A stretch of 8,087 nucleotides of DNA from Gammaproteobacteria bacterium (GTDB lineage: Bacteria > Pseudomonadota > Gammaproteobacteria > Arenicellales > Arenicellaceae). Where the stretch lies: positions 1 through 8,087 of the forward strand of contig DNHK01000358.1 of the NCBI GenBank assembly GCA_003485905.1, in the 5' to 3' direction. The notes beneath the pieces were generated by a model. The model worked only from the letters and a program-made list of their open reading frames with translations, had not been told where the DNA came from and searched no databases. Position numbers and translations under genes: made by a program. This document shows positions 1 through 6,886 of this stretch, piece by piece (within the stretch, counting starts at the first letter, position 1; each line of letters opens with the position of its first letter).

Positions 1-1
1 G

Positions 2-1357
2 AAAATCGATGTTCGTTCCGCACTATCGGTTATCGCGGATTTTACAGGTTTAAATTTTGTAACCAGCGACACGGTAACCGGAGAGCTCACACTAAATTTG
101 CAGGATGTTCCGTGGGACCAGGCTTTGGACGTGATACTGCAGACTGAAGGTTTGGCAAAACGTCAAACGGGCAGCGTGGTCTGGATCGCACCTGCCGAAG
201 AAATTGCCGCGAACGAGCGGGCTGAGTTAGAGGCACAAAAAGCGGTGGCAGATTTGGCTCCGTTGGTGTCGGAATTAATCCAGGTGAACTATGCTCGAGC
301 AGAGGATCTAGCCGAGTTGCTTAAGTCGGTGCGCGCCGTTAATGCTGGCGTAGCACCGTCACTATTTGGCTCGGTTACTGTCTCTGAGGTAGAGACAGAC
401 TCAAATTCGCTGCTGTCTGCACGCGGTAACGTGACGGTAGATACGCGCACCAATAGCCTGCTGATTCAGGACACGCCTGGCAAAATTCTTGAAATTCGTA
501 AATTAATAGCTCAGCTAGATCAACCGGTTCGCCAGGTTATGATTGAAACCAGGATCGTTGAGGCGAGCGATACATTTAGCCGAAATTTGGGCGCTAGATT
601 TGGTTTTCAACGTGTAACAGAAAATGCGGAATTCCCCGGAGTTGATGGGTCCAATGTCGGTAACTTTATATCGAGTGGCTCACCTGCTGGTCTGAATGTA
701 ATTACTAATTCATTAAATGACGAAGAGCCAGGTATTATTTTTGACAATGGCACTGATGGCTTGCAAGTAGATTTGGGTGCCGATGGTATTGGAAATGATT
801 CTGCCGCATCGTATGCATTCGATATTTTTAAAGCGGGAACTGGGTTTGCACACCTAATAACTTTGGAATTGTCCGCGCTGGAAGCAGACGGTAGAGGGAA
901 AGTAATCGCAAGCCCGCGACTAATTACTTCAAATCAAACAGCTGCGACAATTGAACAGGGTCAGGAACGAATATTTTCGCTCCAGACATTTGGGTCAATA
1001 GGGAACTTGGTAACCAAGAAAGCGGTTTTGAGTTTAACTGTGTTGCCGCAAATTACCCCCGACGACCGAGTTATCATGGATGTTCAGATAACCCAGGATA
1101 CTTTTGCTTCTGCGGTGTCGGACACACTCAATACTAAACGTATTGTTACTCAGGTTTTATCTGATAATGGCGAGACAATCGTGATTGGTGGTATATATCA
1201 GCAGGACGAGTTTAATAACGTCACGAAGGTGCCAATATTGGGTGATTTACCTATTGTTGGGAATGCGTTTCGTAAAAAATCTGTACAAAATAATCGCACG
1301 GAGTTGTTGATTTTTCTCACTCCCCGTATCATCAGCCCCAAGCTAAACTTGGGCTAG
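2..1357 (+). CDS. pilQ: Type IV pilus secretin PilQ, C-terminal part (5' end outside window)
   Basis: PilQ forms the multimeric outer-membrane channel through which the type IV pilus fibre is extruded. The frame is open to the left edge, giving 451 visible codons, so any start inside the window (such as the TTG at 98) is an artefact. Fragment residues 1-60 (KIDVRSALSVIADFTGLNF, then LQDVPWDQALDVIL) are the short secretin N-terminal (STN/N0-like) domain. An N1-type secretin domain follows at about 90-175 (LIQVNYARAEDL, NVTVDTRTNSLLIQD, IAQLDQPVRQVMIE). The secretin core runs from about 177 to the end: LELSALEADGRGKVIASPR (289-307), KKAVLSLTVLPQITPDDR, DNGETIVIGGIY, VPILGDLPIVGNAFR and TELLIFLTPRI. 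The N-terminal signal peptide and AMIN domains expected of PilQ lie upstream. The lip segment after IEQG reads QERIFSLQ rather than the usual VEIPYQ-like sequence. An acidic, Gly/Asn/Asp-rich loop occupies about 202-272. The family is certain; PilQ rather than another secretin is supported by the aroK-aroB neighbours. Confidence 0.95.
   Translation, partial: KIDVRSALSVIADFTGLNFVTSDTVTGELTLNLQDVPWDQALDVILQTEGLAKRQTGSVVWIAPAEEIAANERAELEAQKAVADLAPLVSELIQVNYARAEDLAELLKSVRAVNAGVAPSLFGSVTVSEVETDSNSLLSARGNVTVDTRTNSLLIQDTPGKILEIRKLIAQLDQPVRQVMIETRIVEASDTFSRNLGARFGFQRVTENAEFPGVDGSNVGNFISSGSPAGLNVITNSLNDEEPGIIFDNGTDGLQVDLGADGIGNDSAASYAFDIFKAGTGFAHLITLELSALEADGRGKVIASPRLITSNQTAATIEQGQERIFSLQTFGSIGNLVTKKAVLSLTVLPQITPDDRVIMDVQITQDTFASAVSDTLNTKRIVTQVLSDNGETIVIGGIYQQDEFNNVTKVPILGDLPIVGNAFRKKSVQNNRTELLIFLTPRIISPKLNLG
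1334..1355 (+). repeat. Inverted repeat over the pilQ stop codon
   Basis: The arms CCCAAG (1337-1342) and CTTGGG (1348-1353) flank a 5-nt loop, CTAAA. Allowing one bulged C, pairing extends outward to AGC/GCT, ending inside the TAG stop. No U-run follows, so this is not a canonical intrinsic terminator. It could stabilise or mark the 3' end of the pilQ message, but that is inference and the stem is short. Confidence 0.35.
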
Positions 1358-1394
1358 ACTAACAAATAGATCCACTGGTAAAACCATTCGATTT

Positions 1395-1413
1395 GGCGGT
1401 TGATGTTACCGCC
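1395..1413 (+). repeat. GC-rich inverted repeat just upstream of aroK
   Basis: GGCGGT (1395-1400) and ACCGCC (1408-1413) are a perfect 6-bp stem with a 7-nt loop, followed by TTAATTAATT. It ends 15 nt before the aroK ATG. The trailing sequence is AT-rich but not a run of T, so it is at best a weak terminator or attenuator. A mini-repeat TGGT-AAA-ACCA (1376-1386) lies just upstream. In RNA the hairpin would sit beside the aroK ribosome-binding region, where no clear Shine-Dalgarno is seen. Confidence 0.35.
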
Positions 1414-1428
1414 TTAATTAATTGATAT

Positions 1429-1941
1429 ATGCGAAATATAGTTTTGATTGGCCCTATGGGCGCTGGAAAGACGACGGTAGGTAAGCAGCTCGCTGAGCAT
1501 TTTAGTCTGGACTTTGTAGATGCTGATGAAGCATTGGAAGAACGACTGGGCGTTTCTATTTCAACTATTTTTGATATTGAAGGCGAAGAAGGGTTTCGTA
1601 AGCGCGAAAATAAAATACTCCAGGAGCTTTGCGAGCGCAAAAATATTGTGCTCGCCACTGGCGGAGGCGCGATCTTAATGGAGGAGAATCGTATATTGCT
1701 TCGGCGCGCTGGGACAGTTGTGTATTTGGATGCATCGATAGAGGCGCAAGTAAAGCGTACCCGAAACAGACGTGATCGTCCGTTGCTAAACGACATTGAA
1801 GATCCGCGCGCTACTTTGGAGGAACTAACAGCAGTCCGTGGCCCTTTATATCGGCAGGAAGCAGATATTACGGTTATATCAGGTGAACGATCTGTTACCC
1901 ACGTCACCCGCGAGATAATTTCCAAGCTGGACGAAATCTAG
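1429..1941 (+). CDS. aroK: Shikimate kinase
   Basis: AroK phosphorylates shikimate at the 3-hydroxyl with ATP, the fifth step of the cytosolic shikimate pathway to chorismate. The 170 residues match the normal family length. The Walker A loop is GPMGAGKT (8-15). The shikimate-binding residues are D33 (in DADEAL), R57 (in GEEGFRKRE), the GGG at 78-80 and R137 (in VRGPLY). The mobile LID carries R117 in DRPLL. The ATG at 1429 is the only reasonable start, because an in-frame TGA sits 6 nt upstream. There is no strong Shine-Dalgarno, and a GC-rich hairpin lies just before the start. It follows pilQ by 71 nt and overlaps aroB by one base. AroK is preferred over the paralogue AroL because of the pilQ-aroK-aroB order and the E. 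coli AroK-like sequence. Confidence 0.97.
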   Translation: MRNIVLIGPMGAGKTTVGKQLAEHFSLDFVDADEALEERLGVSISTIFDIEGEEGFRKRENKILQELCERKNIVLATGGGAILMEENRILLRRAGTVVYLDASIEAQVKRTRNRRDRPLLNDIEDPRATLEELTAVRGPLYRQEADITVISGERSVTHVTREIISKLDEI

Positions 1942-3026
1942 TGACCGTGGAGCTTGCGGTCCGACTCGGGGAGCGTAGCTACCCGATTTACATAGGCCGC
2001 GGCCTAATTGCTGACAGCGAGCTTTTGCAAAAACTCATTGCCGATCGATCTGTAATTATTGTTAGCAATGAGGTGGTCGCGCCACTGTATATGGGCGCTC
2101 TCGTAGCACATCTAAAAGATAGAATTAAAGCCACGATACTGTTGCCTGACGGTGAGGAGCACAAGAACTTAGAGACCTTAGCTGTGATTTTTGACCAATT
2201 GGTTGCGGCGGAATGTGATCGTTCGACTTTACTTATTGCGCTTGGCGGTGGTGTTGTTGGCGATACCGCGGGTTTTGCTGCGGCGTGCTATCAACGAGGT
2301 ATAGCGTTTTTGCAAGTACCAACAACTTTGTTGGCCCAAGTAGATTCTTCGGTTGGAGGTAAAACAGCGGTTAATCATCCTAGCGGTAAGAATATGATTG
2401 GCGCATTTTATCAGCCGGAGGCGGTGATTATTGACGTTGATACGCTGTCCAGTCTTAACAGTAGGGAGTTGGCTGCTGGCCTAGCCGAGGTGATCAAGTA
2501 CGGTCTCATCAGAGATGAGTCATTTTTTGCCTGGCTGGAAGACAATATTGAATTATTGTTGTCTCGTGATGCTGATGCACTTATCTACGCCATCGAGCAT
2601 TCCTGTGCAAATAAAGCTGAGGTAGTTGCGGCAGATGAGCGTGAGCAAGGTGAAAGGGCATTGCTTAATTTAGGGCATACGTTCGGCCATGCGATTGAGA
2701 CAGCGACAGAGTACTCGAGTTGGTTGCATGGGGAAGCCGTCGCTACTGGCATGCTTATGGCGATGTCATTTTCGAATCGAGTAGGGCTATTAGCTGAAGA
2801 CAGGCTACAGCGAGCTAAAAAGCTAATTCAACGAGCAGGACTTCCGTTAGCCCCACCGAAGCACATGAATGCGGAAATTTTCGTTAAACACATGCGACAC
2901 GATAAAAAGGTATTGGGGGGAACTATAAGGCTGATATTGCTACGAGATATTGGGGATGCATTTGTTTCAAGTGATTATAATGATGAGCGTTTGACTTCCG
3001 AGTTAAGCGCAATGCTAAATGAGTAA
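1941..3026 (+). CDS. aroB: 3-Dehydroquinate synthase
   Basis: AroB converts DAHP to 3-dehydroquinate, the second step of the shikimate pathway, using NAD+ and a divalent metal (zinc or cobalt). The 361 residues are the usual length. Visible motifs are PDGEEHKNLETL (69-80), the nucleotide-binding GGGVVGDTAGF (102-112), VPTTLLAQVDSSVGGKTAVN (126-145), SGKNMIGAFYQP (148-159) and GLAEVIKYGLI (180-190). Metal ligands by alignment with E. coli AroB are E183, H246 (LNLGHTFGHAIE) and H263 (WLHGEA), all present. The GTG start overlaps the aroK stop by one base (TAGTG), which fits translational coupling. The resulting N-terminus (VRLGERSYPIYIG) aligns with E. coli AroB, supporting this start. Confidence 0.97.
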   Translation: MTVELAVRLGERSYPIYIGRGLIADSELLQKLIADRSVIIVSNEVVAPLYMGALVAHLKDRIKATILLPDGEEHKNLETLAVIFDQLVAAECDRSTLLIALGGGVVGDTAGFAAACYQRGIAFLQVPTTLLAQVDSSVGGKTAVNHPSGKNMIGAFYQPEAVIIDVDTLSSLNSRELAAGLAEVIKYGLIRDESFFAWLEDNIELLLSRDADALIYAIEHSCANKAEVVAADEREQGERALLNLGHTFGHAIETATEYSSWLHGEAVATGMLMAMSFSNRVGLLAEDRLQRAKKLIQRAGLPLAPPKHMNAEIFVKHMRHDKKVLGGTIRLILLRDIGDAFVSSDYNDERLTSELSAMLNE

Positions 3027-3060
3027 TTGTGCCTCGGTGATATGCACGAATTGCAATAGT

Positions 3061-3065
3061 GGAAG
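3061..3065 (+). promoter_or_regulatory. Ribosome binding site that decides the pyrF start
   Basis: GGAAG lies 5 nt before the ATG at 3071. A possible GTG start at 3059 overlaps this site and has no purine-rich stretch of its own, so the ATG is preferred and the first four codons of the longer reading (MEAE) are probably untranslated. Confidence 0.5.
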
Positions 3066-3070
3066 CTGAA

Positions 3071-3772
3071 ATGAATAGTGACATTGAGTCGCGTGACAGG
3101 TTAATAGTCGCGCTAGATTTTGAAGATATACAGCAGGCAAAATCGTTGGTAGTTGAGTTAGGTGAAAGCGTTACTTTCTACAAAATAGGCCTGCAGTTAT
3201 GCATGACGGGAGAGTATTTCGGATTGCTTGATTGGCTCGTAGCGAAACAAAAAAAAGTATTTGTAGATCTGAAGTTTTTTGATATTCCCGCTACCGTAGG
3301 AAAGGCAGTGAAACAATTGTCTGGTAGAGGCATTACATTTGCTACTGTGCATGGAAACGATGGAATTATGCGAGCTGCTGCTGAGAACAAAGGAGATGTG
3401 CGCATTTTAGCGGTTACTGTGTTAACCAGTTTGGATCGAGGTGATTTAGACGATTTAGGCTTCGAATGTGATGTAGAGGCTTTGGTTCTTTCACGTGCTA
3501 GTCGCGCGATAGAGCTAGGGTGTGATGGCGTCGTTGCCAGCGGCCAAGAGGCCTCAGCGATGCGGCAATCTTTAGGCGATGGTTTTTTGGTTGTATCTCC
3601 TGGCATTCGGCCAGTACAAAACGATGATGATCAAAAACGTGTGGTTACGCCAACACAAGCATTGAATAATGGTGCCGATTACTTGGTTGTAGGCCGTCCT
3701 ATTACAGCAGCGTCAGATCCAGTGCTGGCTGCTCAGGGTATACAGAAGGAAATTGCCGCTGCTTGCGGCTAG
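3071..3772 (+). CDS. pyrF: Orotidine 5'-phosphate decarboxylase
   Basis: PyrF decarboxylates OMP to UMP, the last step of de novo pyrimidine synthesis. With the ATG start it is 233 residues, slightly short of the 245 of E. coli PyrF but a complete TIM barrel. Catalytic residues are visible as the D66-L-K68-x-x-D71 motif in VFVDLKFFDIPATV, with D16 (VALDF) and K38 (FYKIGLQ) as the other family-conserved charged residues. The phosphate-binding segments SPGIRP and YLVVGRPIT are present near the C-terminus. The wording (FFDIPATVGKAV, TVHGNDGIMRAA, DDQKRVVTP) differs from the FHDIPNT version common in Pseudomonas and E. coli and seems closer to a form I associate with alpha- and betaproteobacteria. 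An 8-A tract lies at 3249-3256. The aroB-pyrF gap is 44 nt and hemE follows after 9 nt. The GTG at 3059 is a less likely start. Confidence 0.95.
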   Translation: MNSDIESRDRLIVALDFEDIQQAKSLVVELGESVTFYKIGLQLCMTGEYFGLLDWLVAKQKKVFVDLKFFDIPATVGKAVKQLSGRGITFATVHGNDGIMRAAAENKGDVRILAVTVLTSLDRGDLDDLGFECDVEALVLSRASRAIELGCDGVVASGQEASAMRQSLGDGFLVVSPGIRPVQNDDDQKRVVTPTQALNNGADYLVVGRPITAASDPVLAAQGIQKEIAAACG

Positions 3773-3781
3773 TTGAAACAA

Positions 3782-4843
3782 ATGACTACTACTATATTGG
3801 AAAACGATTTATTACTTCGTGCCCTTCGGCGTGAACCTGTAGAGCGAACGCCTATATGGGTTATGCGTCAAGCTGGCCGTTACCTACCAGAGTATCGAGC
3901 CACTCGAAAGCAAGCCGGAGACTTTTTAACCCTGTGTAAAACGCCTGAGTTGGCTTGCGAAGTCACTTTACAACCGATAGATCGGTTTAATTTAGATGCG
4001 GCAATCCTTTTTTCAGATATTTTAACTATCCCCGATGCGATGGGTTTGGGTTTATCGCTTAACGAAGGTGTGGGACCCGTGTTTGCTCGTCCACTTCGAG
4101 ATGCGTCATCAATAAAGCGCTTGGCGGTACCAGACCCGGAACAAGACTTGGGTTATGTGATGGATGCGGTGCGCACCGTGCGTTCCGCTCTGAGTGGCCG
4201 AGTACCATTGATCGGGTTTAGTGGCAGTCCGTGGACGCTTGCCAGTTATATGGTTGAAGGTAAGGGTAGCAAAGAATTTGTTCATATTAAGGGTTTGATG
4301 TTCGAGCAACCTACTCTGCTGCACGAGCTGTTAAATACAGTGACTAAGTCTGTAATTTTGTATTTGAGTGCACAAGTGCAAGCAGGGGCGCAGTCATTAA
4401 TGTTATTTGATACCTGGGGTGGGATGCTATCTACCCCGGCATATAAAGAATTTTCGCTGCAGTATATGGCGCGGATAGTATCGGAAGTTAAATCGCAGCA
4501 CCCCGAAACACCAATAGTACTGTTTACAAAAGGCGGTGGCGGTTGGCTGGAGGCGATGGCCGACACCGGATGCGATGGCCTTGGGTTGGATTGGACGATT
4601 GATATGGCCGTGGCAAAAGCTCGAGTAGGAGACCGAGTTGCGTTGCAAGGCAATATGGACCCAGTCCTAATGAGTACAACCGCTGAAGCGGTACAGGTGG
4701 GTGCTAAGCAAGTGTTATCAAGTTTTTGTCAAGACGGTCAAAATACAGGACACGTATTTAATCTTGGTCACGGTATTCAGCCAAATGCAAAACCTGAAAA
4801 CATGACCGCCTTAGTCGAAACGGTGCGAGACTTTTGCGCGTAG
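3782..4843 (+). CDS. hemE: Uroporphyrinogen III decarboxylase
   Basis: HemE removes four carboxyl groups from uroporphyrinogen III to give coproporphyrinogen III in cytosolic heme synthesis; it needs no cofactor. From the ATG it has 353 residues, against 354 in E. coli, with close similarity throughout. The family signatures are [16 protein letters not shown] (24-39, with the substrate carboxylate-binding arginines R29 and R33), the catalytic aspartate D79 in [57 protein letters not shown] and FNLGHGI near the C-terminus. A TTG at 3773 directly after the pyrF stop would add three residues (MKQ), but the ATG fits the family start better. The 9-nt gap after pyrF and weak Shine-Dalgarno suggest dependence on upstream translation. 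Confidence 0.97.
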   Translation: MTTTILENDLLLRALRREPVERTPIWVMRQAGRYLPEYRATRKQAGDFLTLCKTPELACEVTLQPIDRFNLDAAILFSDILTIPDAMGLGLSLNEGVGPVFARPLRDASSIKRLAVPDPEQDLGYVMDAVRTVRSALSGRVPLIGFSGSPWTLASYMVEGKGSKEFVHIKGLMFEQPTLLHELLNTVTKSVILYLSAQVQAGAQSLMLFDTWGGMLSTPAYKEFSLQYMARIVSEVKSQHPETPIVLFTKGGGGWLEAMADTGCDGLGLDWTIDMAVAKARVGDRVALQGNMDPVLMSTTAEAVQVGAKQVLSSFCQDGQNTGHVFNLGHGIQPNAKPENMTALVETVRDFCA

Positions 4844-4854
4844 TAAAAAAGTCT

Positions 4855-5322
4855 ATGATTAACTGCGATCGCATAGAAACCGATATTTTTGTAGGCTCCT
4901 GCCCGGCTTCGACTATCGATGTCGATCGGCTCGCCGGAGGAATGAAAGTTACCGCGATACTTTGTTTGCAGTCAGATAAAGATTTTGAGACCTATCATTT
5001 ACCAATCGCCAAAATTCGCGAGGCTTGTGTACAGCAAGGGGTTGAGTGGGTACAGCGTCCGGTAATTGATTTTGATCCGGAAGATATGGCTCAAAGTATT
5101 CAGGCGCCTGTGGATGCTCTAAACGAATTGTTAACTGCCGGGAAGCGAGTTTATGTGCACTGTACGGCTGGAATTTGCCGAGCACCTGGTACTGTAGTTG
5201 GCTATTTACACAAGTACCGGGGTATGTCACTGGAAGCTGCACTGGAATTGGTTAAGCAGAATCGACCAATTGCAAACCCGTACATGGAGGCATTGAAAAT
5301 TGCTTTTAATCAGGAAGATTAG
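4855..5322 (+). CDS. Dual-specificity phosphatase, glucan-phosphatase (SEX4/laforin)-like
   Basis: This is a 155-residue single-domain cysteine phosphatase. The CX5R active site is HCTAGICRAP, with nucleophile C103 and phosphate-binding R109. The likely general acid is in RPVIDFDPEDM (D72 or D74). Both motifs recall plant SEX4 and LSF2 and animal laforin, which dephosphorylate starch or glycogen. The N-terminus (IFVGSCPAST, then VTAILCLQSDKDF) is also typical of that DSP group, as is the segment after the loop (VVGYLHKYRGMSLEAALELV). No carbohydrate-binding module, signal peptide or membrane segment is present, so it is probably cytosolic. The ATG is 11 nt after the hemE stop; a TTG at 4834 would overlap hemE and add seven residues with no better ribosome site. 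C108 inside the P-loop replaces the Gly of the CxAGxGR signature. The substrate is unknown: phospho-glucan, phosphoprotein or phosphoinositide are all possible. The fold and enzyme class are confident. Confidence 0.88.
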   Translation: MINCDRIETDIFVGSCPASTIDVDRLAGGMKVTAILCLQSDKDFETYHLPIAKIREACVQQGVEWVQRPVIDFDPEDMAQSIQAPVDALNELLTAGKRVYVHCTAGICRAPGTVVGYLHKYRGMSLEAALELVKQNRPIANPYMEALKIAFNQED

Positions 5323-6886
5323 AAGGTATCGGTAAAACACTTGTAGTTGTAAGAATGAGACTATCACCAAGTGACAACCACTTTTCTACACCGCAGCTGC
5401 TAGCAATTTTTTCGGCATTGGGTAAATACCAGCGACCCTGGAAAGCGGTCATAAATATTATCGAGGCGTGTCCGTTTTTAACTTCTGAGCACATTTCCGT
5501 CATTTTGGTTTCATACTCTACGGATCGATTTCTGGTTGCTGGTTCGAATTCTTCAGGGAGTATTATAGCGTTGCGTTGCGCACTGTAATTAAGCAAGTCA
5601 AAACCGTTGGAGTATATTTGGTGCTCGGGGGGGAGCATGCCAGCGAAGACTACAGCGGGTGATTCAATGATGCTTCTATGCGCATACCCCAAACCCGAGA
5701 CTCGGCTTGTTGAAAGCAAAGATCCAGAACCTGTCGTATTTTTATACGTACTAAATGTTAGTAAGCTTAGGCATAGAACAATTGCCAGTTGCTGATGTTG
5801 TTTGCCAATCTCAATATTAGATATTTCGTTAGCAATCAGTACGATTAGACACACTAGAAATGGGAGCAATATCCGTTCATCCATCGGCGTGTGTGCGTCA
5901 ATAAACGAAATTGAAACCAAAATGAACATGACGTAGGCCAACGCACTGCTGGAAAAAAGTATAGATACAAGTAAATGGCGGTCAATATTGGTCGTATCTT
6001 TTGATAGTTTCCAGGAGTTGCGGACTAGTAGTGCTGTAATAGCGAACAAAATTAGGGCCGTAACCCATATGGCGGCTGTTGGGGTCATCAACCCAGCAGT
6101 AAAAAAGTTATTTAACACCGACGCAAATGATTCAAAATGGGGGTAACCAACTGGATGAAATACAAACTGTCGATTGGTTGAATTACCACTCAATAAATTA
6201 TTTCGAAATAGCCAGAAGCATAATCCAACAAGCGATATCGCCAGTAGTAAAACAAGCTCTTTAAGCTTTGGTTTTATGTTTTGAGGAATAATTAATATTA
6301 TAAAAAGCATTGGTGGAACCAACGCGATACCAGCGTATCTATACAGTATGGCTAAACCTAGAAAAACGCCTGCTAGGATCAGCGCATACCTTTGAGGATT
6401 CAGTAAATGAGTGATGAGCCAGTATGTGGATACCAGCCAAACCAATATAAATGCAGGTTCAGACCATGCCATTAAATGTGCAGAAACAACCGCGGTAGAG
6501 CAAAAATATACTAATCCGCAGACGGCAAGTACGACTGATGTGCGTTTATCAGAACTTCCAATAAGGGTAAATATGAGGCCTAGACTAGCAGCGTAGGCCA
6601 CACTGTTTAGTAACCTAGCACTTGTTGCGGAATCATCGGTTATTACGTTCAGCAATGCTAACGTGGCCGGGTAGCCCGGAGGGTAATGTGTAACTAGATC
6701 GCCGTATAAGAAAAAGCCTTCGCCATGGTAAAGCGCATCAGCTAGCCCTAAGTAGATAACCGAGTCGGGTGTTACACCCGGTCCCCAAGGCATACTTATG
6801 TAGGCGAAGGCCGCAGCCAAAGCAAGAATTAGGGCTACTAGTAGTGAGCTTCCGTTAGTTACCTGCCTAGTTGAAAGTGATGACAT
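5306..6886 (-). CDS. Polytopic membrane protein, putative GT-C type glycosyltransferase
   Basis: The product has 526 residues. A first membrane segment lies at about 14-32, followed by an extracytoplasmic loop with PDSVIYLGLADAL (40-52), whose D41 sits where GT-C enzymes of the PMT/ArnT type keep a catalytic aspartate, and then HYPPGYP (67-73). About ten further hydrophobic segments follow up to about residue 385, including a late MDERILLPFL. The last 130 residues or so form a soluble domain (IYSNGFDLL, IILPEEF). This layout is typical of GT-C enzymes that transfer sugars from polyprenyl-phosphate donors on the outer face of the inner membrane. Donor and acceptor cannot be read from the sequence, and no named family is recognised with certainty. 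The gene is convergent with the phosphatase gene (17-bp overlap of the coding 3' ends) and divergent from the symporter. The ATG lacks a clear Shine-Dalgarno. A 7-C tract occurs in the coding strand at 5633-5627. Confidence 0.75.
   Translation of the reverse strand: MSSLSTRQVTNGSSLLVALILALAAAFAYISMPWGPGVTPDSVIYLGLADALYHGEGFFLYGDLVTHYPPGYPATLALLNVITDDSATSARLLNSVAYAASLGLIFTLIGSSDKRTSVVLAVCGLVYFCSTAVVSAHLMAWSEPAFILVWLVSTYWLITHLLNPQRYALILAGVFLGLAILYRYAGIALVPPMLFIILIIPQNIKPKLKELVLLLAISLVGLCFWLFRNNLLSGNSTNRQFVFHPVGYPHFESFASVLNNFFTAGLMTPTAAIWVTALILFAITALLVRNSWKLSKDTTNIDRHLLVSILFSSSALAYVMFILVSISFIDAHTPMDERILLPFLVCLIVLIANEISNIEIGKQHQQLAIVLCLSLLTFSTYKNTTGSGSLLSTSRVSGLGYAHRSIIESPAVVFAGMLPPEHQIYSNGFDLLNYSAQRNAIILPEEFEPATRNRSVEYETKMTEMCSEVKNGHASIIFMTAFQGRWYLPNAEKIASSCGVEKWLSLGDSLILTTTSVLPIPSNLPD

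Noticed and set aside
98..100. TTG as a start codon for a 419-residue secretin
   Set aside because: The frame is open to the left edge and the residues before it (IDVRSALSVIADFTGLNF) are conserved secretin sequence, so it is internal.
1400..1428. Possible promoter TTGATG-17-TGATAT before aroK
   Set aside because: The -10 matches the consensus at only three of six positions, and transcription would begin inside aroK.
1359..1925. 188-residue minus-strand frame opposite aroK
   Set aside because: It is antisense to a confident aroK gene, rich in Ser/Arg/Thr and unlike any family I know; a shadow frame.
3249..3256. Eight-A tract in pyrF as a programmed frameshift site
   Set aside because: The zero frame is complete and matches the family on both sides, with no stimulatory structure evident; simply Lys codons.
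3178..3606. 142-residue minus-strand frame inside pyrF
   Set aside because: It lies entirely antisense to pyrF and has low-complexity Ser/Pro/Lys composition.
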